This document shows positions 13,793 to 21,429 of a stretch of DNA of 23,425 nucleotides, one piece after another. Positions within the stretch are counted from its first letter, which is position 1; each line of letters opens with the position of its first letter. The position numbers and the translations under genes are program-made. Below the pieces are notes generated by a model. It did no database searches, was not told the DNA's origin, and was given only the letters and a program-made list of their open reading frames with translations. Source of the DNA: an uncultured Asticcacaulis sp. (GTDB taxonomy: Bacteria > Pseudomonadota > Alphaproteobacteria > Caulobacterales > Caulobacteraceae). Location of the stretch: contig CAMLPZ010000027.1 of assembly GCA_946482045.1 (NCBI GenBank), positions 1 to 23,425 on the forward strand, written 5' to 3'.

Positions 13793-14584
13793 TTAAGCTT
13801 TTTCTGTGCTCTTGGCTGCGTTCCAGAGTGCGTCCATTTCCGCCAGTGACGACTGCTCAGGGCTGCGTCCCTGGGCCTTAAGCGCGGCCTCGATGGCCTC
13901 AAAGCGGCGAACGAACTTTGTGTTGGTCAGTCGCAGGGCGTCCTCCGGCTCGACCTCCAGCTTGCGCGCCAGGTTGGCCATGACGAAGAGCAGATCGCCC
14001 AGTTCGGCGCACGCCTTGCCATAATCGCCGGCGGCAATTTCCGCTTTCAGTTCCTGCGTCTCTTCGTCCAACTTGTCGAGCACCTCGCCAAGGCTCGGCC
14101 AATCAAAGCCGACGCGGGCGGCGCGCTTCGTCAGCTTGGCGGCGCGGGCGAGGGCGGGCAGGCCGATCGGCACATCATCCAGTATGCCGCCCTTGTCCTT
14201 GGCCTTGCGCTCCTCGGCCTTGACCTGCTCCCAGGCAAGCGTCTGCTCATCGGCTGTGCGATGTGAGGCGTCGCCGAAGACGTGCGGATGGCGGCGGATC
14301 AGCTTGTCCGCCATGCCCTTGGCAACATCGTCAAAATTGAACAACCCCGCTTCTTCGGCGATACGGCTATGAAAGACAACCTGGAACAACAGGTCGCCCA
14401 GCTCTTCCTTGAGGTCGCGCATGTCGTCTCGCGCAATGGCGTCGGCGACCTCATAGGACTCCTCGACCGTATAGGGCGCGATCGTCGCGAAGGTCTGTTC
14501 CTTGTCCCATGGGCAGCCAGTGTCCGGATCGCGCAGGCGTCGCATGACCTCAAGCAGCGCGTCGATTGCGGTCGTCTTGGTCAC
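13793..14584 (-). CDS. mazG: Nucleoside triphosphate pyrophosphohydrolase MazG
   Basis: 263 residues with two tandem MazG folds, the normal length of the E. coli-type enzyme. It hydrolyses NTPs and dNTPs to the monophosphate and pyrophosphate, removing damaged nucleotides and lowering ppGpp under starvation in E. coli. The first domain has G-C-P-W-D-K-E-Q near residue 23, then the metal-binding E-E-x2-E (41-45) and E-E-L-G-D-L-L-F (60-67); the second has E-E-T-Q-E-L followed by A-E-L-G-D-L-L-F, the active half in E. coli. It begins at GTG 14584, and this GTGA overlaps the TGA of the upstream symporter, implying coupled translation. In related genomes mazG tends to lie close to hflX; here the VOC and HxlR genes intervene. 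Confidence 0.94.
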   Translation of the reverse strand: MTKTTAIDALLEVMRRLRDPDTGCPWDKEQTFATIAPYTVEESYEVADAIARDDMRDLKEELGDLLFQVVFHSRIAEEAGLFNFDDVAKGMADKLIRRHPHVFGDASHRTADEQTLAWEQVKAEERKAKDKGGILDDVPIGLPALARAAKLTKRAARVGFDWPSLGEVLDKLDEETQELKAEIAAGDYGKACAELGDLLFVMANLARKLEVEPEDALRLTNTKFVRRFEAIEAALKAQGRSPEQSSLAEMDALWNAAKSTEKA

Positions 14585-15939
14585 ACGATGTCCTTTGCGC
14601 GCAGACCGTCCATGATGGCGCGGTGCTTTTCTGGTGTCAGGTCATAGTCCTTCATCACCACCGCGCCAAGCACCAGGAACAGGACCGGCAGGCCGACGAA
14701 GAAGATCTGCACCCACATCAAGGCTTCGGCCGGAGTAGCGGACGGCAACTTGACGTTCAGGCCGAGGACTTCGAGGATGGTGATGGTCAGTGCCGATAGG
14801 GCATAGCCGACCTTGGTCGTCGCCGACAGGATGGCCATCAGCGTACCCTTATGGTCGTGGCCAGTTTCCGCCATGACCTCGTCGCCGATATCGGCCATCA
14901 GGGCGCGTGTCAGCAAAAGCGACGCCGCGTAAGGGATGCCGTTCAGGAAGGTCAGGATGGCGCAGCCGATGAAATTGCCTTCGGGTGCGAATGCCATGGC
15001 GGCGTAAAGGACGGCGAACAGGACGCTCGACCAGATCAGCGTCACGTGCTTGTTGAACTTTTTCGACACCATGACCCAGATCGGCGCGCCGACGATGCCG
15101 GCAACGAAATAGAGCAGCATGGCGATCGAGGCTTCCATCCGCGTCAGGCCCTTCACCTGTTCGAAGAAGTAGAAGAGCAGGGCGCCCATGATCCCCGGCG
15201 CCAGGCCCATGAACAGGTCGGCCCACAGGATGCAGCGGACATTCTTGCGCTTCCACATATCGAAATAGTGGCTGAGCTTCAGATCGTGGGTGTTGGTGTT
15301 CGACACCTTTTCCGGCACGACCAGCATGGCAATGCCGATAGTGATGGGCAGGGCGACCATGATGAACAGGCCAACCGCCCGTACGCCGTCGACATAGGAG
15401 TAACCCATGCCTTGCGCGGCGACCGGAATAACGGCGGCGCAGATAATACCCAGGATATTGCCGACCTGCCAGAAGGCGAAGATGCGCGAGCGTTCGTCGT
15501 AGTCGGTTGACAGGACAGAGCCCCAGCTCGACTGGCTGAGCGCCGCCATCGAGAAACCGATGTAAAGCACCAGCAGCCACAGGCCGAGATAGACGGTGCC
15601 GACGCCTTTCTCGGCCAGGAAGATAAAGCCGGTGCTGACGAAAAGGACCGGCAAGCACAGCAGCATCCACAGTTTGAAGCGGCCAAGTTTCGTGCGCGTG
15701 CGGTCCATCCAGTGACCCAGTGGCGGATCGATCAGGATGTCGCCGCAGCGCACGATAAAGAAGATCAGGCCGACAATGCCGCCGAGCTGAAGCTGCGTGC
15801 CGTAATATTCAGGCAGGATGGCGACCAGCGGCAGTCCGAGCGCGGCGAACGGCACGCAGGGACCGATAAAGGCCAGCATCTGCGGCAGGCTCACCTGGCG
15901 CTGGGTGGTTTGGGCTGGCGCCGAAGACGGTGTAGTCAA
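14581..15939 (-). CDS. MelB-like GPH-family sodium/sugar symporter
   Basis: Twelve-helix inner-membrane transporter of the major facilitator superfamily, glycoside-pentoside-hexuronide:cation branch. After a short Gln/Thr/Ser-rich cytoplasmic tail, helix 1 runs from about residue 20. The cation site of MelB, R-x2-D-x3-D-P, is intact as Arg64, Asp67 and Asp71, followed by the loop motif D-R-T-R-T-K-L-G-R-F-K. Cation-coupled uptake of a sugar or glycoside is therefore likely; the substrate is not visible. I choose TTG 15939 (452 residues) because AAGGGGG lies three bases upstream; a longer frame from TTG 15990 has no such site. Its stop overlaps the mazG GTG. It diverges from an AraC-type gene across a repeat-rich control region. 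Confidence 0.88.
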   Translation of the reverse strand: MTTPSSAPAQTTQRQVSLPQMLAFIGPCVPFAALGLPLVAILPEYYGTQLQLGGIVGLIFFIVRCGDILIDPPLGHWMDRTRTKLGRFKLWMLLCLPVLFVSTGFIFLAEKGVGTVYLGLWLLVLYIGFSMAALSQSSWGSVLSTDYDERSRIFAFWQVGNILGIICAAVIPVAAQGMGYSYVDGVRAVGLFIMVALPITIGIAMLVVPEKVSNTNTHDLKLSHYFDMWKRKNVRCILWADLFMGLAPGIMGALLFYFFEQVKGLTRMEASIAMLLYFVAGIVGAPIWVMVSKKFNKHVTLIWSSVLFAVLYAAMAFAPEGNFIGCAILTFLNGIPYAASLLLTRALMADIGDEVMAETGHDHKGTLMAILSATTKVGYALSALTITILEVLGLNVKLPSATPAEALMWVQIFFVGLPVLFLVLGAVVMKDYDLTPEKHRAIMDGLRAKDIV

Positions 15940-15965
15940 GTTTCCCCCTTGTCCAATCAGTACCG

Positions 15966-15991
15966 GACAATTGTCAAAGACGGTTGTCAAA
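15966..15991. promoter_or_regulatory. Palindrome plus direct repeats in the symporter leader, possible operator
   Basis: GACAATTGTC at 15966-15975 is a perfect 10-bp palindrome. TTGTCAAA occurs at 15971-15978 and again at 15984-15991, a period of 13 bases; the first copy shares bases with the palindrome. On the minus strand each copy contains TTGACA, but no matching -10 lies at normal spacing for either, so these look more like protein sites than a sigma70 promoter. Confidence 0.45.
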
Positions 15992-16030
15992 TCAGCCCCG
16001 CCTAAGAATTACGACGAAGGGGCTGATTTG
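15988..16030. promoter_or_regulatory. Perfect 12-bp inverted repeat between symporter and AraC-type gene
   Basis: CAAATCAGCCCC at 15988-15999 and GGGGCTGATTTG at 16019-16030 are exact inverted copies around a 19-base loop. The pair lies about 49 bases before the symporter start and about 105 before the regulator start. Neither side has a T-run, so it is not an ordinary terminator; an operator or RNA stem-loop is more likely. Confidence 0.6.
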
Positions 16031-16134
16031 CCAATGCCATTTGACTCGTCGGATAATGATGTGTGCGTCATTCTGCTAGTTTTGGAACGACGGCTACATG
16101 TATTGTGGTCAGCGTCAGAGACGGAGCAATGGTC

Positions 16135-16809
16135 ATGGTTCAGAAACATACCCGCCGGCCATCGCCCCACCCCTGGATCGACACGGTTTGGCAGACCGTG
16201 TGTCTGAGTGACGGGATATACAAGGCCACACCGGACGGTTCCTGGGATTTGATCCGCAGTGTGGCGCCGGACGGAAAATCCATCGTGTTTCTTAGTGGCC
16301 AGGCAACGGAACCAGTCGAGGTGCCCTATCTGGACGGCGAATCCTCGGTCGTCATTTCCTTCGCCGCCCATGTTTATCTGGCAGGAGACAGGGAGGTGCG
16401 AACCGGCGCGGCTGTGCGTCCATTGGAAGTCAGGGACGAAGGGTTCTTATTGGACGGCGTGACGCTGCCGCTGCCGACCTTTCAGAACGCCGAAAGTCTT
16501 GTCGACCAGATGATCGGAGCAGGGCTTTTGCTGTCCGACGATATTGTCGCGAAAGCCTTCACCGCAAAGCCCAGGGCCGCTTCCAGGCGCTCGGTGCAAC
16601 TGCACTTCAAGAACACCACGGGAATTACCCATAAAGACTTTCAATTGATCCGCCGGGCCCAGGAAGCGGTGCGGCGTCTGAAGGAGGGCGAAAATGCCGC
16701 CGCGGTGGCCATCGATCTCGGCTACACGGATCAGTCGCATATGATCAAGTCAATAAAGAAGATTATGGGCGCATTGCCATCAAATCTCGAAGCCGTTCAC
16801 AAGATCTGA
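16135..16809 (+). CDS. AraC-family transcriptional regulator
   Basis: 224 residues from ATG 16135. This start is preferred since GGAG lies eight bases upstream; ATG 16129 is too close to it, and the longer frame from GTG 16063 has no ribosome site. The N-terminal half (about 10-130), with T-V-C-L-S-D-G-I-Y-K-A-T-P-D-G-S-W-D-L, resembles the DUF6597-type sensor domain seen on small AraC regulators. The C-terminal half has the AraC helix-turn-helix pair: S-V-Q-L-H-F-K-N-T-T-G-I-T-H-K-D-F and A-A-A-V-A-I-D-L-G-Y-T-D-Q-S-H-M-I-K-S-I-K-K. It is divergent from the GPH symporter, making that gene or itself the likely target; the inducer is unknown. Confidence 0.85.
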   Translation: MVQKHTRRPSPHPWIDTVWQTVCLSDGIYKATPDGSWDLIRSVAPDGKSIVFLSGQATEPVEVPYLDGESSVVISFAAHVYLAGDREVRTGAAVRPLEVRDEGFLLDGVTLPLPTFQNAESLVDQMIGAGLLLSDDIVAKAFTAKPRAASRRSVQLHFKNTTGITHKDFQLIRRAQEAVRRLKEGENAAAVAIDLGYTDQSHMIKSIKKIMGALPSNLEAVHKI

Positions 16810-16833
16810 CGCCGGCGATCTACGCGGCCGGCG
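16810..16833. terminator. Hairpin between converging AraC-type and epoxide hydrolase genes
   Basis: CGCCGGC (16810-16816) and GCCGGCG (16827-16833) pair around a 10-base loop directly after the regulator's stop, in the 42-base spacer between converging genes. The stem is all G/C but no T-run follows on either strand, so it is a plausible bidirectional T-less terminator only. Confidence 0.4.
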
Positions 16834-16851
16834 CCAGGCTCAGTACTTCGG

Positions 16852-18063
16852 TTATGTCATTATAAGCGTTGCAAAGGCCTTGATATCGTTGACATAAAAG
16901 GTCGGGTCTTCCCAGGCGGCGAAATGCCCCGCCTTTGCCATGTCGTGGAACTGCACGACATTTCCCGCGGTCTGGCGATCCGCCCATTCGCGGGGTAGCC
17001 GCACGCCACCAGGGATCGGCGCTTCTGTCGCCACGGCAACCGGAACCCTGGTATTTTGTCCCTTGATAGAGGGCGGTTGCATGGCATTCTGATTGTAATT
17101 GCGGAAGGATGATGCCGCGGTCTCGGTCAGCCAGTAGATCATGATATTGGTCAAAAGCGCGTCACGGCCAAACCTGGCGTCGGCTTTGTTGCCCAATCCC
17201 ATTCCCGCCATGAAGCTCATGATCCATGCCGCCAGTCCGACCGGCGAGTCATTCATCGCGAAGGCTAGGCTTTGCGGCTTTGTGGCCTGAACGAGATTGA
17301 ATGCACCATGCGCGAAAAACCACTGCTGTATCGCCCCGGCATAGCCTTGTTCCGGTCCGCTCAGCACGCTGAAGTCCGTGGTGTGGTCCGGATAGCCGAC
17401 ATCGGTTACATGATACCCTATCAGCTTATCCGCGTGGCGCTGCGACAAAGACATGGCAAGGACCGAACCCAGGTCGCCACCTGCCGCAATGAAGCGATCG
17501 TACCCCAGGACGTCGTTCATGAGACGGGCGAAAATATCAGCCACCTTGTCCGAGGGAAGGGCTGTCTTTCCGGAAAAGCCAAAGCCTGGAATGGACGGCA
17601 CGACAACATGGAAGTCGTCCGCCAAGGCTTCCACGACCTTATGATACCGGTAAAAGCTGTCCGGCCATCCATGGATCAGAAGTATTGCCGGCGCGTCTTT
17701 CTTCCTCGACGGTTGATGAACGAAATGCAGGTCGATGCCGTCAATTTCGACCTTGTAGTTCGGTAGCGCGTTCAGGCTCGCTTCGGCGGTTCGCCAGTCA
17801 TAGTCATTGAGCCAGTAGTCGGTCAGGCGCTTCATGTAATCCAGGTTTGTGCCGGTCATCCATCCTGCGTCCGCGGGTTCGTCCGGCCAGCGCGTATGCT
17901 GCAGACGGGCCTTGAGATTGGCGAGTTGATCATCGGAAAAGGCGATTTTAAAGGGTATGGGCTTAGTCATGGCGATGGGCTCCTGTCCAAGGGTGCGGCG
18001 AGACGCGGCGCTACCGAGAAGACCGGCTGCGAAGAGGTTTTTTGCAAAATCGCGTCGGTTCAT
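16852..18063 (-). CDS. Microsomal-type epoxide hydrolase, possible Tat-exported form
   Basis: 403 residues. An N-terminal EHN domain (I-P-F-K-I-A-F-S-D-D-Q-L-A-N-L-K-A-R-L) is followed by an alpha/beta hydrolase: oxyanion-hole motif H-G-W-P-D-S at 131-136, P-S-I-P-G-F-G-F-S-G, and nucleophile Asp197 in A-A-G-G-D-L-G-S; the catalytic His is in A-G-H-F-A-A-W-E-D-P near the end. Such enzymes open epoxides to diols through an ester on Asp. The N-terminus M-N-R-R-D-F-A-K plus a short hydrophobic run matches a twin-arginine signal, though a second R-R follows it and no clear A-x-A site is visible. A second start, ATG 17970, has AGGAG about nine bases upstream and gives a 372-residue cytoplasmic form. 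The first ribosome site lies in a hairpin. Substrate unknown. Confidence 0.86.
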   Translation of the reverse strand: MNRRDFAKNLFAAGLLGSAASRRTLGQEPIAMTKPIPFKIAFSDDQLANLKARLQHTRWPDEPADAGWMTGTNLDYMKRLTDYWLNDYDWRTAEASLNALPNYKVEIDGIDLHFVHQPSRKKDAPAILLIHGWPDSFYRYHKVVEALADDFHVVVPSIPGFGFSGKTALPSDKVADIFARLMNDVLGYDRFIAAGGDLGSVLAMSLSQRHADKLIGYHVTDVGYPDHTTDFSVLSGPEQGYAGAIQQWFFAHGAFNLVQATKPQSLAFAMNDSPVGLAAWIMSFMAGMGLGNKADARFGRDALLTNIMIYWLTETAASSFRNYNQNAMQPPSIKGQNTRVPVAVATEAPIPGGVRLPREWADRQTAGNVVQFHDMAKAGHFAAWEDPTFYVNDIKAFATLIMT

Positions 18064-18070
18064 TTTCGTA

Positions 18071-18091
18071 GCTCCGTGTGTTCAACGGAGC
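18071..18091 (-). promoter_or_regulatory. Hairpin covering the epoxide hydrolase ribosome binding site
   Basis: On the minus strand GCTCCGT pairs perfectly with ACGGAGC around a 7-base loop. The GGAG in the second arm is the ribosome binding site, eight bases before ATG 18063, so folding would hide it. On DNA the same symmetry could be an operator. Confidence 0.45.
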
Positions 18092-18302
18092 CAAATTACC
18101 GGGGGCGGGGCATCTGAGATTGTAATTTTGCGCAAATCGTCCGGGATTAGGTGCCGACCGAGCGACATACCTTGTGCGCCCAGTAGAAATGTCATTGGCA
18201 TAGCCTTGCGAGGCGAGGGCGCCGCATAGCACCTTGATGACATGTGTCACTCGTCGTGCCTGTCTGCGCCGCTATTATTGCGGCACTATGAAAGGCAAGA
18301 CG

Positions 18303-19505
18303 ATGCGCAAAATCGCAATATTAGTGTCCGCCGGACTGGTGACGGTAGCGGCAATCTGGCTTCTGTTCCGGCCGTTGATTGAATGGCCATTCGGATGGCA
18401 GGCCCTGCCAAAACCTCAGGCTGCGCAAGCCGCCAAGGCTACGGATGCCAAATACGACAGGATTCAGGCTTTTCTCGCGGAGCAATATGCCAGCGGGCGT
18501 TACCCGAGCCTGTCCGCCGCCGTCAGCATCGATGGCAAGGTCGTGTGGTCGTCAGCCATAGGCTATGCCGACTTGCGAACGCTGACGCCCGTGACGACGC
18601 GCAGCCAGTACCGCATTGGTTCCAGCAGCAAGGCGCTCAATGCGACACTGGCCGCCATTCTGGTCAATCAGGGCAGGTTGGACGTCGATGCACCGATTAC
18701 GCGCTATATCGACTATTTTCCGGATAAGGGCTCGCCGATCACGACGCGACAGTTGTTGTCGCATACGGCCGGCATCCGGCACTATGGCGTGTGTTTCTGT
18801 ACACCGATCTGGGACTATGAAAATACCCGCCATTTCGACAGCATCGAGGCGGCCGTCGCGACCTTCGCCGACTCGCCGCTGCTATTCAAACCAGGAACGG
18901 CCTTTGCCTATTCTAGCTACGGGACCGTCCTGTCGAGCGGCGTCTTGGAGGCGGCCGGTGGAAAACCCTACCTGACGCTGATCCAGCAGCAAGTTGCGGT
19001 GCCGCTGGGGCTGGCTGGCTTGTCCGCCGATGACAGGATTATTCCGGGCGACCATCGGGTGCGGCCCTATGAGCTCGCCGACGGACAGTTCCGTGACGCG
19101 CTGGCGACGGACGACAGCATCAAATGGGCCGGCGGCGGCTTCGTTGCGGCGCCGGAAGACCTTGCTAAATTAGGTGGAGCCTGGATCACGAACGCATTGT
19201 TTCCGCCCGAGGTACGCACGGCGTTCTGGACGCCGCAACCACTGGCGGACGGGACGGCCAATCCGCAGAACTACGCAATGGGTTGGCGCGTCGGTGAGGT
19301 GGCGTTGGACGACGGCACCAAGGTTCGGGTGGTCCACCACAACGGCACCGCAAAGGGCGCGGCTTCGAGTTTCATGCTCTTTCCCGACTATGGTATTGCG
19401 GTTTCCGTTATGACAAACAAAGGGATACAGGGCGGCAAAGACCCTTTCCAAGGGTTTGCCGAGACGCTTGGGCTTCTGATCGTGACGGATGATGCAACAG
19501 ATTAA
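18303..19505 (+). CDS. LACTB-like serine hydrolase (beta-lactamase family)
   Basis: 400 residues from ATG 18303, chosen because AAAGG lies seven bases upstream; earlier in-frame ATGs at 18234 and 18288 lack good sites. Residues 4-22 form a hydrophobic signal anchor, placing the enzyme in the periplasm. The fold is class C/penicillin-binding-protein-like: S-x-x-K at Ser107-Lys110 (R-I-G-S-S-S-K), L-L-S-H-T-A-G-I-R-H-Y, Y-S-S-Y-G at 203-207 in place of Y-x-N, and H-N-G-T for the K-T-G position. The S-H-T-A-G-I-R-H-Y and F-K-P-G-T-x-F-x-Y-S-S-Y-G blocks resemble the LACTB group of peptidases rather than true beta-lactamases. Its 3' end overlaps the histidine kinase by 17 bases, so all three genes here form one operon. 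Confidence 0.85.
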   Translation: MRKIAILVSAGLVTVAAIWLLFRPLIEWPFGWQALPKPQAAQAAKATDAKYDRIQAFLAEQYASGRYPSLSAAVSIDGKVVWSSAIGYADLRTLTPVTTRSQYRIGSSSKALNATLAAILVNQGRLDVDAPITRYIDYFPDKGSPITTRQLLSHTAGIRHYGVCFCTPIWDYENTRHFDSIEAAVATFADSPLLFKPGTAFAYSSYGTVLSSGVLEAAGGKPYLTLIQQQVAVPLGLAGLSADDRIIPGDHRVRPYELADGQFRDALATDDSIKWAGGGFVAAPEDLAKLGGAWITNALFPPEVRTAFWTPQPLADGTANPQNYAMGWRVGEVALDDGTKVRVVHHNGTAKGAASSFMLFPDYGIAVSVMTNKGIQGGKDPFQGFAETLGLLIVTDDATD

Positions 19506-20589
19506 AGAGAGGCGGCGCGTCCTGGGGCCGGCACTGGATGGTCCGACCATTTGGCTGTCCTATCTGCTTCTCTACGTGTGGCCGTGGGTCATTGAGCCGC
19601 CCAGGCCCTTGGAGTGGCAGGCATCGCTTGTCGCCGCGCCCGTCTTTCTGGTTGCATATTACCTGTCGTTCGACCTGCGTGGCCGCGCGGCGTGGCCGGG
19701 TATCGCCGTCATTATGCTGTTGTCCCTTGGGCTGGGACATCTGACAGCGGCCGCCAGTATTGTGTCGCTGTTTGCCGTCATGATCGCGGTGCAAAGCCAG
19801 AGGGGCAAGGTGCGTCGTTACTGGCTGATCGGCATGACAGCAGTGACGGCGCTTTGCGTTGCGGCGGGCTGGGTGTCGTGGATATTCGCGCTCGGCGCTG
19901 TATTTTTCGGCGCGCTTATGGCGGCGGCAACGGCGGCAAACTGCCAGCTTCAGGACCAGGCGGAGCAGTTAATCCGCGCCCAGGCGCAAGCGGAGGCGCT
20001 GGCGGTCATGAGCGAGCGCGAACGGATTTCCCGCGACCTGCACGATGTCGTCGGTCAATCATTTTCGACCATCGTGCTCAAGTCCGATCTGGCGTCACGG
20101 GTATTCGAAGACGCGCCGGAGCGCGCACGAAAAGAGTTGGAAGACATCAATGCGGTCGGGCGCAGTGCGCTTCACGAGATACGATCGGTCATTCGGGGGC
20201 TCAATCATTCGACGCTTCTGGCCGCGACCGCTCAAGTGCGTACATTGCTGGACGCCGCGGATATCGAACTCTCCTTCGCCAACAGCGCTGAGAACTTGCC
20301 TGACAGTATCGAACACGCGCTGGCCATGGTGATGCGCGAGGCCGTCACCAATGTCGTTCGCCACGCTGAGGCCAGCACATGTACCATCGCGATTCACGAG
20401 GGGAATGGTCTTATTCATATGGAGATTTCCGATAACGGCCGCGGCGGGCCGATTGTCTTCGGTCATGGCCTTGGCGGCATAAAACGGCGCGTTGCGGAGC
20501 TGGGCGGCGCGTTCGAAATCAGCGCTCAGACGCCGGCAGGTGTTAAGATTTCTGTTAACTTTCAGATGAATAGAGGAGGGCGATCATGA
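19489..20589 (+). CDS. Membrane sensor histidine kinase, HisKA_3 (NarL/DesK-like)
   Basis: 366 residues. Five or six transmembrane helices between about 20 and 150 leave only short external loops, so it probably senses the membrane or a membrane-borne signal. A short coiled coil (Q-L-Q-D-Q-A-E-Q-L-I-R-A-Q-A-Q-A-E-A) leads into the HisKA_3 motif E-R-E-R-I-S-R-D-L-H-D-V-V-G-Q with phospho-acceptor His185. The ATPase domain has R-E-A-V-T-N-V-V-R-H-A, D-N-G-R-G-G and G-H-G-L-G-G-I-K-R-R. This layout matches the DesK group that controls membrane fluidity in Bacillus, but its signal here is unknown. ATG 19489 (or 19492) lies inside the hydrolase gene; the stop overlaps the response regulator by ATGA. 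Confidence 0.88.
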   Translation: MMQQIKERRRVLGPALDGPTIWLSYLLLYVWPWVIEPPRPLEWQASLVAAPVFLVAYYLSFDLRGRAAWPGIAVIMLLSLGLGHLTAAASIVSLFAVMIAVQSQRGKVRRYWLIGMTAVTALCVAAGWVSWIFALGAVFFGALMAAATAANCQLQDQAEQLIRAQAQAEALAVMSERERISRDLHDVVGQSFSTIVLKSDLASRVFEDAPERARKELEDINAVGRSALHEIRSVIRGLNHSTLLAATAQVRTLLDAADIELSFANSAENLPDSIEHALAMVMREAVTNVVRHAEASTCTIAIHEGNGLIHMEISDNGRGGPIVFGHGLGGIKRRVAELGGAFEISAQTPAGVKISVNFQMNRGGRS

Positions 20590-21191
20590 TCCGAATCCTC
20601 GTCGTGGAGGATCAGGCCATGATCCTGGGCGCCATCGCCGGGCTTCTGTCGCTGGAGAAAGACTTTTTGGTCGTTGGCACGGCGGTCAACGGGCGTGTAG
20701 CGCTTGACATGATGCCGGTGTGCCAGCCGGACATCGTTGTCAGCGATATTGAGATGAGCGACATGGGCGGTATCGACCTTGCGCTCAATCTGCAAGCCGG
20801 CGCGCACAAAGCGAAGGTGCTTATCGTGACGACATTTGCGCGACCGGGCTATCTGCATCGTGCGCTGGCGGCAGGTGCGCGCGGCTATCTTCTCAAAGAC
20901 ACGCCGTCGCAGGAACTGGCGCGAAGCATCCGGCGCATCATGGCGGGTGAGCGTGTCATTGACTGCCAGCTTCAGGATTTGGTGCAGCCGGACCTGATGG
21001 ATCCGCTGAACGATCGTGAGCGCGACGTGCTGCGGCTGGCCGAGTTCGGACACAGCACCAAGTCGATAGCGCGTTTGATGAACAGGGCGCCTGGAACGGT
21101 TCGTAACGAACTATCCGAAGCCATGCAGAAACTCAATGCCGCAAACCGCATCGAAGCCTGCAGGATCGCGCGGCAGATGGGCTGGCTGTGA
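20586..21191 (+). CDS. LuxR/NarL-family response regulator
   Basis: 201 residues: receiver domain at about 1-118 with acidic pair Glu8/Asp9, phospho-acceptor Asp54 (V-V-S-D-I-E-M), the T-T-F-A switch residue and Lys in L-L-K-D; then a LuxR-type helix-turn-helix (L-N-D-R-E-R-D-V-L-R-L ... T-K-S-I-A-R-L-M-N-R-A-P-G-T-V-R-N-E-L) at about 138-195. It is the partner of the kinase it overlaps by 4 bases, with AGGAGGG just upstream of the ATG. The usual A-E-G-x-S-N-K-E-I at the start of the HTH reads A-E-F-G-H-S-T-K-S-I, a normal variation. Targets are unknown; the co-encoded serine hydrolase is an obvious candidate. Confidence 0.92.
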   Translation: MIRILVVEDQAMILGAIAGLLSLEKDFLVVGTAVNGRVALDMMPVCQPDIVVSDIEMSDMGGIDLALNLQAGAHKAKVLIVTTFARPGYLHRALAAGARGYLLKDTPSQELARSIRRIMAGERVIDCQLQDLVQPDLMDPLNDRERDVLRLAEFGHSTKSIARLMNRAPGTVRNELSEAMQKLNAANRIEACRIARQMGWL

Positions 21192-21243
21192 CGAGAAAAC
21201 AGGGCCGCGTGAGCTGTACATCTTCATCGCATAATAAATATTA

Positions 21244-21278
21244 TGGGAAATAAAATAGCCTCTGTGGCGTATTTCCCA
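21244..21278. repeat. 9-bp inverted repeat in an AT-rich spacer
   Basis: The 238-base stretch 21192-21429 holds no gene I can support. It contains an AT-rich block at 21231-21290 in which TGGGAAATA (21244-21252) and TATTTCCCA (21270-21278) are exact inverted copies with a 17-base loop. It could end the response-regulator transcript or be an operator for the small gene downstream; no T-run follows. Confidence 0.35.
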
Positions 21279-21429
21279 CAAAAATGCGTAACCTGGGCCG
21301 TCTTATGGCTTCCTTACCGGCGCAACAGCGCTATCGAACTTAAGACTTATGAGCGTCGCGATACCGTCAGCCGTAACAGCCGCCGACAAACACGTCCGGC
21401 TATCACGAGTGAGTTCAAGGAATTGCGTC

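Noticed and set aside
14851..15510. A 219-residue plus-strand frame antisense to the symporter
   Set aside because: Asp/Gly/Gln-rich composition with no domain or ribosome site; shadow of the real gene.
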